Shown here piece after piece: positions 33,048-41,419 of a stretch of DNA of 44,946 nt (positions within the stretch are counted from its first letter, which is position 1; the number at the start of each line of letters is the position of its first letter). Both the position numbers and the translations under genes were made by a program. Source of the stretch: Roseburia sp. (GTDB lineage: Bacteria > Bacillota > Clostridia > Lachnospirales > Lachnospiraceae); NCBI GenBank assembly GCA_019421345.1, contig JAHZFL010000017.1, positions 1-44,946 on the forward strand, read 5' to 3'. The notes under the pieces are model-generated. The model was not told the origin of the DNA, did no database searches, and saw nothing but the letters and a program-made list of their open reading frames with translations.

Positions 33048-34127
33048 ATGGCAAACATTACATTACACAGTGACGCTTTAAATTCCGCCACCAGTGTTTC
33101 AAATATTTTTATTGATGAATATATGTCAGGCGCAAACGGAGAATTTGTCAAAGTCTATTTATATCTCCTGCGTCTTATGAATCTGCCGGACGCCTCCTTC
33201 TCCATCTCATCGATCGCCGATAAATTTGAGCATACCGAGAAGGATATTAAGCGCGCCCTAAGCTACTGGGAGCGGATGCACCTGCTCCGGCTGGAATACG
33301 ACGCCAACCAGAACCTGACCGGTATCTGTCTGCTGGACTCCTCCTGCATCACCGCAGAGAACGATTCCGGGCAGCAATCGCAGGCATCCGTCAGACAGGA
33401 GCCTGTCGAACAAAAATCACAAAAACGTCAGTATTCCGCCGATGATATTGACGGCTTTCGCCGGAATGAGGCAGTCGCAGAGCTCTTTTTCATTGCGGAG
33501 CGTTATCTGAGCCGCACCTTAAGCGCGACGGATGTGAATACGATTTTATATTTTTATGACGGTCTTGGCTTCTCAACGGATCTGATCGAATATCTGATCG
33601 AATACTGTGTCAGCAAGGGGCATACGAGCATCCGCTACATAGAAAAGGTCGCCCTTGCATGGGCGGACGGGAATATCTTAACGGTCGCCGACGCGAAACA
33701 GGCGGCAGGAATGCACAATCAGACGTACTTTACGGTGATGAAGGCGCTTGGCATCAGCGGCAGAAACCTGATTCCCTCCGAGACGAAAATGATCGACAAG
33801 TGGAAAAATGACTACGGCTTTTCCAATGAGCTGATCGCGGAGGCGTGCCGGCGCACGATTTCCGCAACGCATCAGCCAAGCTTTGAATACACCGATTCCA
33901 TTCTGACCAACTGGCATAAAAAGCAGGTAAAAAGCCCTGCGGATATTGCAAGGGCGGACGCGGAGCACGAGAGCCGGAAAAAGACGGCGTCTGCCTCCGT
34001 CTCCGTTTCTTCAAAAAATAAATTTAATAATTTTTCACAGCGTTCCTATGACTATGAGCAATTAGAAAGAATGCTGCTGACTACCACCCACGCATCACAG
34101 GAGGACAAGCTGCATGCCTTTGAGTAA
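33048..34127 (+). CDS. DnaD/DnaB-family replication-initiation protein
   Basis: Primosome component related to Bacillus DnaD and DnaB, which help DnaA open the origin and load the replicative helicase. The 359 residues show a winged-helix-type N terminus (about 20-100; FVKVYLYLLRLMNLPDASFSISSIADKFEHTEKDIKRAL), a Gln/Ser-rich linker (about 115-140), and two DnaD-type C-terminal domains (about 150-220 and 235-300) with VNTILYFYDGLGFSTDLIEYLIEYC and the YFTVMKALGISGR and NDYGFSNELIAEACRR blocks. It overlaps the next gene by 14 nt and follows the DnaA-box region. GAGAGAGG lies 12 nt before the ATG. Confidence 0.88.
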   Translation: MANITLHSDALNSATSVSNIFIDEYMSGANGEFVKVYLYLLRLMNLPDASFSISSIADKFEHTEKDIKRALSYWERMHLLRLEYDANQNLTGICLLDSSCITAENDSGQQSQASVRQEPVEQKSQKRQYSADDIDGFRRNEAVAELFFIAERYLSRTLSATDVNTILYFYDGLGFSTDLIEYLIEYCVSKGHTSIRYIEKVALAWADGNILTVADAKQAAGMHNQTYFTVMKALGISGRNLIPSETKMIDKWKNDYGFSNELIAEACRRTISATHQPSFEYTDSILTNWHKKQVKSPADIARADAEHESRKKTASASVSVSSKNKFNNFSQRSYDYEQLERMLLTTTHASQEDKLHAFE

Positions 34128-35094
34128 TTCTCAGTACGATGAAATCCTTCGTTCCTATGACGCCAGACAGTTGGCGCACCAGCGTCTCCTTGAGGCGCGC
34201 ACAAAGGAGGCATATGAACGTCTGCCGCGTCTTAAGGAGATTGACGACGCCATCGCCTCCTGCTCCGTGGCACAGGCAAAACGGCTCTTTGACGGCGATA
34301 ACGCCGCTCTTTGCACACTGCACGAGCAGCTTGCCGCCTACCGCAGCGAAAAAGCAGCTCTGCTTAAGGAACACGGATTTCCTGCGGACTATTTTACACC
34401 GCCCTATGTCTGTCCCGACTGTCAGGATACCGGATATATCGGGACGAACCGCTGCCACTGCTTCACACAGGCGGCGATCGATCTGGTCTATACACAGTCG
34501 AATCTCAAGGAGATTTTAAAAACAGAGAATTTCAGCACGTTCTCCTTCGCATACTATTCTGACGATGACATTCATCCGGTCACCGGACTTTCCTCGCGCA
34601 GGACCGCGCAGGATGCCGTTGCCAAATGCCGGATCTTTATCGAGCATTTTGGCGATACCTTTTCCAATCTCTATTTTTACGGAGATACCGGTATCGGAAA
34701 GACCTTTTTATCCAACTGTGTCGCCAAGGAGCTGATGGACCGCGGGTATTCTGTTATCTACTTTACGGCATTTCAATTATTTGATATATTAAGTAAGGGT
34801 GTCTTTCAAAAGGATGCGGACGCGATCGCCGCACACCGCAACATTTTTGACTGCGACCTCTTGATCATTGATGATCTCGGTACGGAGCTTACCAATTCTT
34901 TTACAACGTCGCAGCTTTTTCTCTGCTTAAATGAGCGGATTCTGCGAAAAAAACCGACGATCATCTCCACAAATCTGGGAATGAACCGGTTAGCGGAGAT
35001 TTATTCGGAGCGCGTGCTCTCAAGAATCTCCAGTCACTATACGCTGATCAATCTTTTCGGCGCGGACATCCGTATTTTAAAGCGCGGACGCTGA
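34114..35094 (+). CDS. DnaI/DnaC-like helicase loader ATPase
   Basis: AAA+ protein that delivers the replicative helicase to DNA. The 326 residues have a helicase-binding N-terminal region, a zinc site CPDC and CHC (Cys 100, 103, 114, 116, His 115), then an AAA+ domain with Walker A GDTGIGKT (about 190-197), Walker B LLIIDDLG (about 248-255), and TTSQLFLCLNERI with STNLG sensor 1. It overlaps the dnaD-like gene by 14 nt, so the two loaders are made together. A DnaI-type zinc N terminus distinguishes it from IstB. Confidence 0.9.
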   Translation: MPLSNSQYDEILRSYDARQLAHQRLLEARTKEAYERLPRLKEIDDAIASCSVAQAKRLFDGDNAALCTLHEQLAAYRSEKAALLKEHGFPADYFTPPYVCPDCQDTGYIGTNRCHCFTQAAIDLVYTQSNLKEILKTENFSTFSFAYYSDDDIHPVTGLSSRRTAQDAVAKCRIFIEHFGDTFSNLYFYGDTGIGKTFLSNCVAKELMDRGYSVIYFTAFQLFDILSKGVFQKDADAIAAHRNIFDCDLLIIDDLGTELTNSFTTSQLFLCLNERILRKKPTIISTNLGMNRLAEIYSERVLSRISSHYTLINLFGADIRILKRGR

Positions 35095-35166
35095 CCCTTC
35101 CAAGGCTTCAATTAGAGCAATCTATTAAGCGATATTCATGCAACTATTTTTATGGAGGAACCACTC

Positions 35167-36345
35167 ATGCCAAATGATGAAAGAAACTTAGAAACCATCC
35201 CTGACGGGTCTCTTGGTCTTATTCCGCTTGAGAGCTGCAAGGAGCTTGGTCTTAAGGTAGACCAGTACCTTGTCGGCTGGCGGGAAAACAGGCAGCACCA
35301 GCACCAGTCCGACCCTGCGTTTAAGGACTACCGCCGTGATTCTTACATTATATCTACAACCGTACCGCGCTTTGGTACCGGAGAGGCAAAGGGCGTGATC
35401 AAGGAATCCGTCCGCGGCTACGACCTCTATCTGATGGTAGACGTCACAAACTACAGCCTGACCTACTCGGTCTGCGGTCATGAAAACCACATGTCTCCGG
35501 ACGATCACTACGCTGATTTAAAGAGAATCATTGCCGCTGTAGGCGGAAAGGCAAAGCGCATCACCGTTATCATTCCGTTCCTGTATGAAAGCCGCCAGCA
35601 CAAGCGCACAACACGCGAATCGCTGGACTGCGCGCTTGCTCTGCAGGAGCTGACCGCAATGGGCGTTGACAACATCATCACCTTCGACGCGCATGATCCC
35701 CGCGTCCAGAATGCGATTCCTCTCAAGGGCTTTGAGACAGTACAGCCGGCATATCAGTTTATCAAGGGCATCTTAAAGGAGGTCTCAGATCTTCAGATCG
35801 ACGCCGAGCATATGATGATCATCAGCCCGGATGAGGGCGGTACCAACCGCGCCGTTTATCTTGCCAACGTGCTTGGTCTTGATATGGGTATGTTCTATAA
35901 GCGCCGCGACTACAGCAAGATCGTCGACGGACGCAATCCGATCGTTGCCCATGAATTTTTGGGCGCTTCCGTCGAGGGCAAGGACGTGATCATTATTGAC
36001 GATATGATCTCCTCCGGTGAGAGCATGATCGACGTTGCAACGGAATTAAAGAAGCGCAAAGCAAACCGTATTTTTGTCGTTGCAACCTTCGGACTTTTCA
36101 CAAACGGCTTAGAGCGATTTGATCAGGCGGTAAAAGAGGGCGTCATCTATAAGGTCGTGACGACAAACCTGACCTATCAGACGCCGGAGCTTCTCTCCAG
36201 AGACTACTATATCAGTTGTGAAATGAGCAAATATATTGCTTATATCATTGATACCTTAAATCACGACAGCTCGATCAGCGACCTGTTAAATCCGTACGAC
36301 CGCATTCAGCGTCTGGTATCAAGATATAAAGAAAATCAACGTTAA
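35167..36345 (+). CDS. prs: Ribose-phosphate pyrophosphokinase, long variant
   Basis: Makes PRPP, the precursor for nucleotides, histidine and tryptophan, from ribose 5-phosphate and ATP. It has 392 residues against about 315 for the usual bacterial enzyme: an N-terminal extension (to about 50) and an insertion account for the rest. The flexible catalytic loop region is seen in YESRQHKRTTRE, the Asp-rich FDAHDPRVQNA follows, and the PRPP motif reads IIIDDMISSGESM (about 273-285) instead of DDMIDTGGT. The ATG at 35167 has GGAGG 8 nt upstream; the ATG at 35152 precedes that site. It sits after the helicase loader and supplies the PRPP used by hpt. Confidence 0.9.
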   Translation: MPNDERNLETIPDGSLGLIPLESCKELGLKVDQYLVGWRENRQHQHQSDPAFKDYRRDSYIISTTVPRFGTGEAKGVIKESVRGYDLYLMVDVTNYSLTYSVCGHENHMSPDDHYADLKRIIAAVGGKAKRITVIIPFLYESRQHKRTTRESLDCALALQELTAMGVDNIITFDAHDPRVQNAIPLKGFETVQPAYQFIKGILKEVSDLQIDAEHMMIISPDEGGTNRAVYLANVLGLDMGMFYKRRDYSKIVDGRNPIVAHEFLGASVEGKDVIIIDDMISSGESMIDVATELKKRKANRIFVVATFGLFTNGLERFDQAVKEGVIYKVVTTNLTYQTPELLSRDYYISCEMSKYIAYIIDTLNHDSSISDLLNPYDRIQRLVSRYKENQR

Positions 36346-36360
36346 ATGTTTTTTTCAGAC

Positions 36361-36412
36361 AAAAAAGTTCCTGCGACGATAACATCTGATCGTCACAGGA
36401 ACTCTTTTTTGC
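36361..36412. terminator. Bidirectional terminator between prs and the AT-hook gene
   Basis: Stem AGTTCCTGCGACGAT with ATCGTCACAGGAACT (15 positions, one wobble), flanked by six A on the left and TCTTTTTT on the right. It can end prs on the plus strand and the 134-residue gene on the minus strand. Confidence 0.88.
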
Positions 36413-36431
36413 AAAAACTGCCGGTTTTTAT

Positions 36432-36836
36432 TTAAAACAAGTCAACTCTCCCTGCAAATTTTTTATTAATCACATAATATGCCGCATACTCCTCCGGCTT
36501 TAAGTAAACCTGAAGGTTCTTAATCGTAGATAAACGATGTCCGTCCGCAACAAACGCCAGCTTCGCTTTTTCGATCGCTTCCCCTACCAGCGCCTCATTT
36601 CCCTGGTACTGGATAAATACCTCCGGCTTCACTTCTTCTCTTACCTTCTTGGCTGTTCCCTGCCCGTTTTTCGTTCCGGGCTTTCTCCCTCTCCTTTTCA
36701 CCGGCTTCTCTGCAGGCACGGTTTCTTCCTTCTGTGCTTCCTCCGCCGCAGGTACAGCTTCCTGTACAACCGGAGTCTCGTCTGTCAATACCTCTGTCTT
36801 TGTCGAGTCAAGCTTTTCCGCTGTCGTCTTTTCCAT
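36432..36836 (-). CDS. Conserved small protein, DUF6465-like, with AT-hook-like motif
   Basis: A 134-residue protein. The first 60 residues are acidic and Thr/Glu/Pro-rich (low complexity) and end in a basic patch KRRGRKPGTKNG (48-59), in which RGRKPG matches the AT-hook core GRP/RGRKP. The C-terminal half (about 71-134) is a compact domain: PEVFIQYQGNEALVGEAIEKAK and LQVYLKPEEYAAYYVINKKFAGRVDLF. I recall this C-terminal part from Lachnospiraceae proteins called DUF6465; that is from memory. It may bind AT-rich DNA, but this is inference. Confidence 0.75.
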   Translation of the reverse strand: MEKTTAEKLDSTKTEVLTDETPVVQEAVPAAEEAQKEETVPAEKPVKRRGRKPGTKNGQGTAKKVREEVKPEVFIQYQGNEALVGEAIEKAKLAFVADGHRLSTIKNLQVYLKPEEYAAYYVINKKFAGRVDLF

Positions 36837-36862
36837 AACGCCTACCCTCCATAACGTATCAA

Positions 36863-37117
36863 CTATTCACACACTAAAAACTTCTCCATTGCCACTAAGG
36901 CTTCCTCCTCATCACTTCCCTCTGCGACAATGTTCACCGCCATCCCTTTGCAGGGATTAAATGCCATGATTCCCATAATGCTCTTTGCGTTAATGCGGCG
37001 GTTGTTGCTCTCCAATATAATTTCACTATCAAAGCGGCATGCAACCTGCACTAATTCTGCAACCGGATTATTATGTTCTTCTGATACATTTGATACAATG
37101 ATTTCTTTTTTGCTCAT
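36863..37117 (-). CDS. HPr-family phosphocarrier paralogue
   Basis: An 84-residue HPr-like protein. The HPr His is at exactly position 15 and the regulatory Ser at exactly 46 (NAKSIMGIM), as in Bacillus HPr. The catalytic neighbourhood is altered: GLHARPAA becomes EEHNNPVA, so Arg17 is Asn. An ATG 21 codons upstream is open, but AGAGG before the internal ATG and the HPr start favour 37117. Its own promoter lies 35 bp upstream. It may be a PTS carrier or a regulatory paralogue (Crh-like, which keeps Ser46 but not His15); here both sites are kept. Confidence 0.82.
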   Translation of the reverse strand: MSKKEIIVSNVSEEHNNPVAELVQVACRFDSEIILESNNRRINAKSIMGIMAFNPCKGMAVNIVAEGSDEEEALVAMEKFLVCE

Positions 37118-37151
37118 AACTTTCCATTTCCTCTTTTCCAGTACTTCTTGC

Positions 37152-37180
37152 AATATAACGCATAAATCTGCAATTTGCAA
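37152..37180 (-). promoter_or_regulatory. Promoter of the HPr-like gene
   Basis: Minus-strand TTGCAA (37175-37180), 17-bp spacer, TATATT (37152-37157). Confidence 0.5.
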
Positions 37181-37248
37181 TAGGGCACTCGAAAATCTGT
37201 TAAACTTACACGAACCCGTTTTCTGAATCTATATTTTTTTATGCATTT

Positions 37249-39774
37249 TTATTCCAGCAGATATGCGAAAAACACGTTTCCGGCATTTGCAAATAAAGCA
37301 TCCGCCTCCGCAAGTGTTTTTCGCACAGTCGCATCCGTTCCCGGCTCGTAGAGCAATACGCCTGTGCTGTCGTATCCCACGACCAAAACAGCCGAATCAT
37401 TGCCTGTCATTGCAAAAACAGGTGTTCCGAGACTGACATAATAAAGAATCTCATCCGTACTGCAACCGGTCAGATCCAAAACCGTCCGCTCCTTTAAGGT
37501 ATTGCGCAGCACGCTCTTTGGCGTTTCCCCGCTCTCAAGCAACGCCTGTACGTTCATGTTCAAGCCTTCTTTCTGCAGCATCACATTCATGCACTGCGCA
37601 ATGCTTCCAGCCGAAGCATCCTCGGTGCTTGCCGCAATATCTGACAATCTTGGCTGCGCCGTCTTTCTCGCACGCTTCCAGATATACCGCTGATCACTGT
37701 CTATCACAACACCCATCGTCTCGTTAGCAAGCTTGACTGCCTCCGCCACATTTTCCGTGGAGGCGACAATCTCGCCCTTCACATAAACATAATAATTTCC
37801 GGCATCACCCTTTGGGGGCAATGATGCCACGCGCTCCTCCAATAGGATCGTCTCCTTGGGCGTTAAAAGCTTCGGCGTTTTCTCATTGAGTACTTCTTGG
37901 AACTTTAAGAGCACCTCCGTCTGCTTTTCCTCTGAAACGGCAGTGGCGATCTCTGCCGCTCCCCCCGCCTCACTCTCCCGGTTCATGATCATATCCCCCT
38001 CCGCGGGAACATAATCCGTGCCGCTTTTGCGCATGCGCTCCAAATACATAGCGCTGCCCTCAATCTGCACGCCATCCACATAATATCCGGTTTTCTCATA
38101 TATCTTTAGTTCCGTCAAAGCCTCCTGCGTCACGTCCACAATTTTGACCTGATACATCGGGAACGCAACACTGCCCACCGCATCCGCAAAAATATCGCTT
38201 TCCCTTGCAATTCCGTAAACAAAATCTTCCTCCATAAAGCCTAGCGGCTTTACAAGCGTCCCGTTCTCCGCAGAAATCTCCGTTGTCACCATATCCGAAA
38301 GATCCATCACACGGATCACGCTGCCTCCCATTCCTTTCTTTGCCTCACACCATGCGATATAGCGCCCGGAATTTGAAACAGCATATGCCCCCTCCTGTAA
38401 GTTATTCACAACTTCCCTGACGTTTCGCGTGCCAAGCTCCACGCCGTAGACCGTACCGTTCATCATCAAAAACAGCTCTCCGGCTTCATTGACATACATC
38501 AACTGTCCCAGCTCCGCCTTGAGCATCTGGTAGGATTTGTCAGAGGCAATAAACACCTGTTCCTCATTCGTGTTGGAAACACTGTCGTAATGGTAGACGG
38601 CAAGACCGACCTCACCCTCATGGACGCCTCGGTTCATATAGCCGTATACAAGGTAATCAACACTTCCTGTCTCATCAACTCCCGCAATCTTAATGTCATG
38701 CTCTCCGTAATTCTCGCGCTCGTCGATGCCCTCATAGCCGCGGAAGCTGAATACCTTCGCAAGCGTATTTGCCTGCATGTGATAGCTCCAAAGCTCGCCT
38801 TCCTGCACAAACGCCGCTGCCGTCGCCGACTCGTTCGTCCGGTATTCCACCTCGCCCGAACGGATGCCCAGCGGCAGATACTGCTCATATGGCTGACAGC
38901 TTTCTCCCCGGAAAATCTGCTCCATGACACGTTCAAAATTCAACAGGTAAATACGGTTCGTCGTATAGCGCACGCGATAATATTCCTCTACATTATAATA
39001 TTCGCTCTCGCCATTGTCCCCGACACGCGTCACCACATAATCAAGCACAATAACATTGTAGGTATCTGTGATCTCCTTCACAGAGGGTATCGGCTTTGCC
39101 AGCCGCTCGCCCTCAAAATCAGCCCAGCCGAGCTGCTTTAACGAGGAGTTGAGAGAAACATAATGCAGCGTGCTGTTATCTCCGGTCGTTTTCTCCATAT
39201 AAGTCGCCAGTGAACCTGTCGTCTCCTTATTAAAGGTCTTATCATGAAAATCAAGCACAAAGTCGATACACTCCTCCACATGACTCTCCTGCTCTATGAT
39301 CCTCGTATAATAGCAGATACTTTGGCTCCCGCTCTCCAGACGCAGAATCAAAAGATATTCCGTCCCCTTTTCCAAAAGGTTTTGTATTTCAAGCTCCGCA
39401 TGTATTTTCCCCTGCTCCTCCTTGTAGGAGGCAACCTCTGCATTGGCGATCAGCCGCGATGCGTCCAGACTTCTGATCTCATAGGAAATCGCATCCACAG
39501 GCGTGTCATAGGTCTGTATGACAATCGGCAGGAGACGATCCTTCGGGATTGGCGTGATCGTATCGCGCATATAAGCCGCGTTCATTTCATTTACATAACC
39601 GTGCAGCCGATTCATCTCCGTATCGTTCTGATACAAAGAAATGACCGGAAGCTTTGCCTCCTCCATCTCCGTTGTCATGTCCTCATTATTATGATTCGTC
39701 AGCTTTCCAAAAATAAGTACTGCAGCGATAAATATGATGATTAAGACGACAGCCTTTATCGTTCCCTTACGCAC
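37249..39774 (-). CDS. Large membrane-anchored protein with beta-propeller-like and degenerate C39-like regions
   Basis: Unrecognised 841-residue protein with one N-terminal membrane helix (about 4-24) and a large extracytoplasmic part. The middle (about 300-600) has repeated beta segments such as SNSGRYIAWCEAKKG and RVMDLSD that look like TolB/WD-type propeller blades. The C terminus (about 720-841) resembles a C39-type papain-like fold, with QCMNVMLQKEGL holding a Cys near 727 and a late VLVVGYDSTGVLLYEPGT block. The usual His before VVVxGYD is Ser here (NDSAVLVVGYD), so the peptidase is probably inactive. The GTG at 39774 was chosen because AGGAGG lies 7 nt upstream, a perfect site; the open TTG start at 39801 lacks one. 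Function unknown; it may anchor or sense a ligand at the surface. Confidence 0.7.
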   Translation of the reverse strand: MRKGTIKAVVLIIIFIAAVLIFGKLTNHNNEDMTTEMEEAKLPVISLYQNDTEMNRLHGYVNEMNAAYMRDTITPIPKDRLLPIVIQTYDTPVDAISYEIRSLDASRLIANAEVASYKEEQGKIHAELEIQNLLEKGTEYLLILRLESGSQSICYYTRIIEQESHVEECIDFVLDFHDKTFNKETTGSLATYMEKTTGDNSTLHYVSLNSSLKQLGWADFEGERLAKPIPSVKEITDTYNVIVLDYVVTRVGDNGESEYYNVEEYYRVRYTTNRIYLLNFERVMEQIFRGESCQPYEQYLPLGIRSGEVEYRTNESATAAAFVQEGELWSYHMQANTLAKVFSFRGYEGIDERENYGEHDIKIAGVDETGSVDYLVYGYMNRGVHEGEVGLAVYHYDSVSNTNEEQVFIASDKSYQMLKAELGQLMYVNEAGELFLMMNGTVYGVELGTRNVREVVNNLQEGAYAVSNSGRYIAWCEAKKGMGGSVIRVMDLSDMVTTEISAENGTLVKPLGFMEEDFVYGIARESDIFADAVGSVAFPMYQVKIVDVTQEALTELKIYEKTGYYVDGVQIEGSAMYLERMRKSGTDYVPAEGDMIMNRESEAGGAAEIATAVSEEKQTEVLLKFQEVLNEKTPKLLTPKETILLEERVASLPPKGDAGNYYVYVKGEIVASTENVAEAVKLANETMGVVIDSDQRYIWKRARKTAQPRLSDIAASTEDASAGSIAQCMNVMLQKEGLNMNVQALLESGETPKSVLRNTLKERTVLDLTGCSTDEILYYVSLGTPVFAMTGNDSAVLVVGYDSTGVLLYEPGTDATVRKTLAEADALFANAGNVFFAYLLE

Positions 39775-39827
39775 GGTCGTTCCTCCTGTCCGTTCTCCCA
39801 ATTCTTCGGTATCTCTCTGATATACAA

Positions 39828-39853
39828 ATAGCTATCGCAAACGCGATAGCTAT
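39828..39853 (-). repeat. Perfect 11-bp hairpin before the large anchored gene
   Basis: ATAGCTATCGC and GCGATAGCTAT with an AAAC loop. It lies between the 142-residue gene and the large anchored gene. On the minus strand it lacks a T-tract (TTTG follows); eight T lie 10-17 bp beyond it on the plus strand. Either a weak terminator or a leader structure. Confidence 0.55.
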
Positions 39854-39908
39854 ATTGTATGCATTTTTTTTAAAATCTGCAATCACTTTTCTTTCTATTT
39901 TATAAAAT

Positions 39909-40337
39909 TTACCACCAACGGCGGCAGCGGCGGTGACGGCAGCGACGGCGGTACATTTCATTATTTAAGATAACACCGATCAGATTTCTCAGATCGTTCC
40001 GGTGGTGCGGATGATCCCCCCGATACTGCTCCGCCTCAAGGTCTGTCTCATCCTCCCCAAGCTTTTGATAAATACGATCCACCACCATTTCAAGCATCAG
40101 GCGATCCGGATACTCGTCAAACATGAGACTTCCCTCATATTCCATCTTATCGCATTCTTCTTCCACCTGCTCTAAGATATTACGCACCTCACGCGGGTAA
40201 AGCTCCTTCATCCGATCCATGTCCTTTTCATATTCCATTTCTGTCAGATACAGATTCTGCATCGGATAACTCATATAAAAAGGCATCTTCGGCACAGAAA
40301 GCTGCGTTCCAAAAAACTGCTCCTGATTATAGTCCAC
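39909..40337 (-). CDS. Small protein with Arg/Cys-rich C-terminal tail
   Basis: Unrecognised 142-residue protein. The N-terminal half is Met/Tyr/Gln-rich (PKMPFYMSYPMQNLYLTEMEYEKD), and the middle is an acidic helical domain (EVRNILEQVEEECDKMEYEGSLMFDEYPDRLMLEMVVDRIY). The end is the basic tail MYRRRCRHRRCRRWW with two Cys. The Tyr/Met-rich head and cysteine/arginine tail are of the kind found in spore-coat proteins, but no link is proven. It lies upstream of the large anchored protein in the same direction. Confidence 0.65.
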   Translation of the reverse strand: MDYNQEQFFGTQLSVPKMPFYMSYPMQNLYLTEMEYEKDMDRMKELYPREVRNILEQVEEECDKMEYEGSLMFDEYPDRLMLEMVVDRIYQKLGEDETDLEAEQYRGDHPHHRNDLRNLIGVILNNEMYRRRCRHRRCRRWW

Positions 40338-40469
40338 TTGCTACTCCCTATCAATCACTTCAATCTTATGTTATGCCAAAAACACCCGGATGTTTCCATG
40401 CCAACCGCTTCTTTGCGCCGGACACAGACACTCTCTTTTGCGACTTGTGCGCTCTGCCGTACCAAACTC

Positions 40470-40700
40470 CTAGCGCGCTAGCTCCTCAAGCTCCCTCATC
40501 AGCTCAAGGTCTGACTGCTTTACCTTCATATTTGTTGTAACAGGCTCCTCCCCCGGTCTTGTGACTGTGATCTCAATAACGGTTCCCTCCGTCACACCCA
40601 TAGAAAATACCCGCTCCAAAAAAGCCATAAATTTTGGATGATTGCCGGTAAACTTTTTCTTTGCACTCATCAGCTTCATGATCGATCCCGGATTAAGCAT
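40470..40700 (-). CDS. Conserved 76-residue protein, unknown
   Basis: Short protein starting MLNPGSIMKLMSAKKKF with an excellent ribosome binding site (AAGGAGG, 6 nt before ATG), which supports expression. It has a basic first third, then a beta-rich core VTEGTVIEITVTRPGEEPVTTNMKV and an acidic C-terminal helix ending LMRELEELAR. I recall similar small proteins in Lachnospiraceae but know no function. No membrane segment. It lies 136 bp downstream of the peroxiredoxin in the same direction, with a terminator between. Confidence 0.75.
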   Translation of the reverse strand: MLNPGSIMKLMSAKKKFTGNHPKFMAFLERVFSMGVTEGTVIEITVTRPGEEPVTTNMKVKQSDLELMRELEELAR

Positions 40701-40780
40701 CTTGATCCTCCTTAATATAAAACAAAAAATCGTAGTTCAAGGGCTTTGCCGCCCATACAGCGCAAGCCTTTTGTGAACGG

Positions 40781-40818
40781 AAAAAAGAAGGCAGTCTCAT
40801 TTTCTGCCTCCTTCTTCC
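40781..40818 (-). terminator. Terminator of the peroxiredoxin gene
   Basis: Minus-strand GGAAGAAGGAGGCAG pairs with CTGCCTTCTTTTTTCC over a stem of about 13 positions with wobbles, loop AAAATGAGA, with a T-run in the 3' arm. Confidence 0.75.
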
Positions 40819-40837
40819 CAAGCTCCGGTATTTTCCC

Positions 40838-41293
40838 CTAGGAAAGCACCTTCAGCATCTGATTCGGATTCTCCGCCGCCTTTACTTTATCAAATGCCTG
40901 CACGATCATACCGTTTTCATCGATCAGATATGTCGTGCGGACAACTCCCATTCCTACCTTGCCGTAATTCTTCTTCTCTTTCCATACGTCGTATGCCTGA
41001 ATGACCGCAAGCTCCGGGTCCGATAATAGGGTAAAGCCAAGCTGATACTTCTCCTCAAATCTCTTGTGTGACGCTACCGAATCCTTGCTGATCCCAAGCA
41101 CTACCGCCCCTTTCTCTGCAAACTGCGGCTGCAGCTCGCTGAATCCGCACGCCTGCTTCGTACAGCCTGGGGTATTATCTCTCGGATAAAAATAAAGGAT
41201 AACCTTCTTTCCCGCATATTCACTTAATGTATGCACTGTGCCGTTTTGATCCGGCAATGAAAAATCCGGCGCCTTGATTCCTGCTTCTAACAT
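40838..41293 (-). CDS. bcp: Thiol peroxidase of the BCP/PrxQ type
   Basis: Atypical 2-Cys peroxiredoxin that reduces peroxides with thioredoxin. The 151 residues match the family length. The peroxidatic Cys44 lies in YPRDNTPGCT (36-45), and the resolving Cys49 is in KQACGFSE five residues later, the PrxQ arrangement; the SKDSVASHKRFEEK and PELAVIQAYDVW blocks are typical. The next genes on the strand are unrelated. A candidate promoter (TTGTTC, 17 bp, TAAGAT) lies upstream near 41350-41385. Confidence 0.95.
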   Translation of the reverse strand: MLEAGIKAPDFSLPDQNGTVHTLSEYAGKKVILYFYPRDNTPGCTKQACGFSELQPQFAEKGAVVLGISKDSVASHKRFEEKYQLGFTLLSDPELAVIQAYDVWKEKKNYGKVGMGVVRTTYLIDENGMIVQAFDKVKAAENPNQMLKVLS

Positions 41294-41419
41294 TTTTGCA
41301 TTCCTCCTTTGCTCTGTGAAAAACTATTGTAATTTGTTTCTCCCGCCTGTATCTTATCACATCTTAGCAAAAGGAACAATCGCTGTCGGCAGAAAATTTT
41401 CTTACACCGCAACTTTTGC

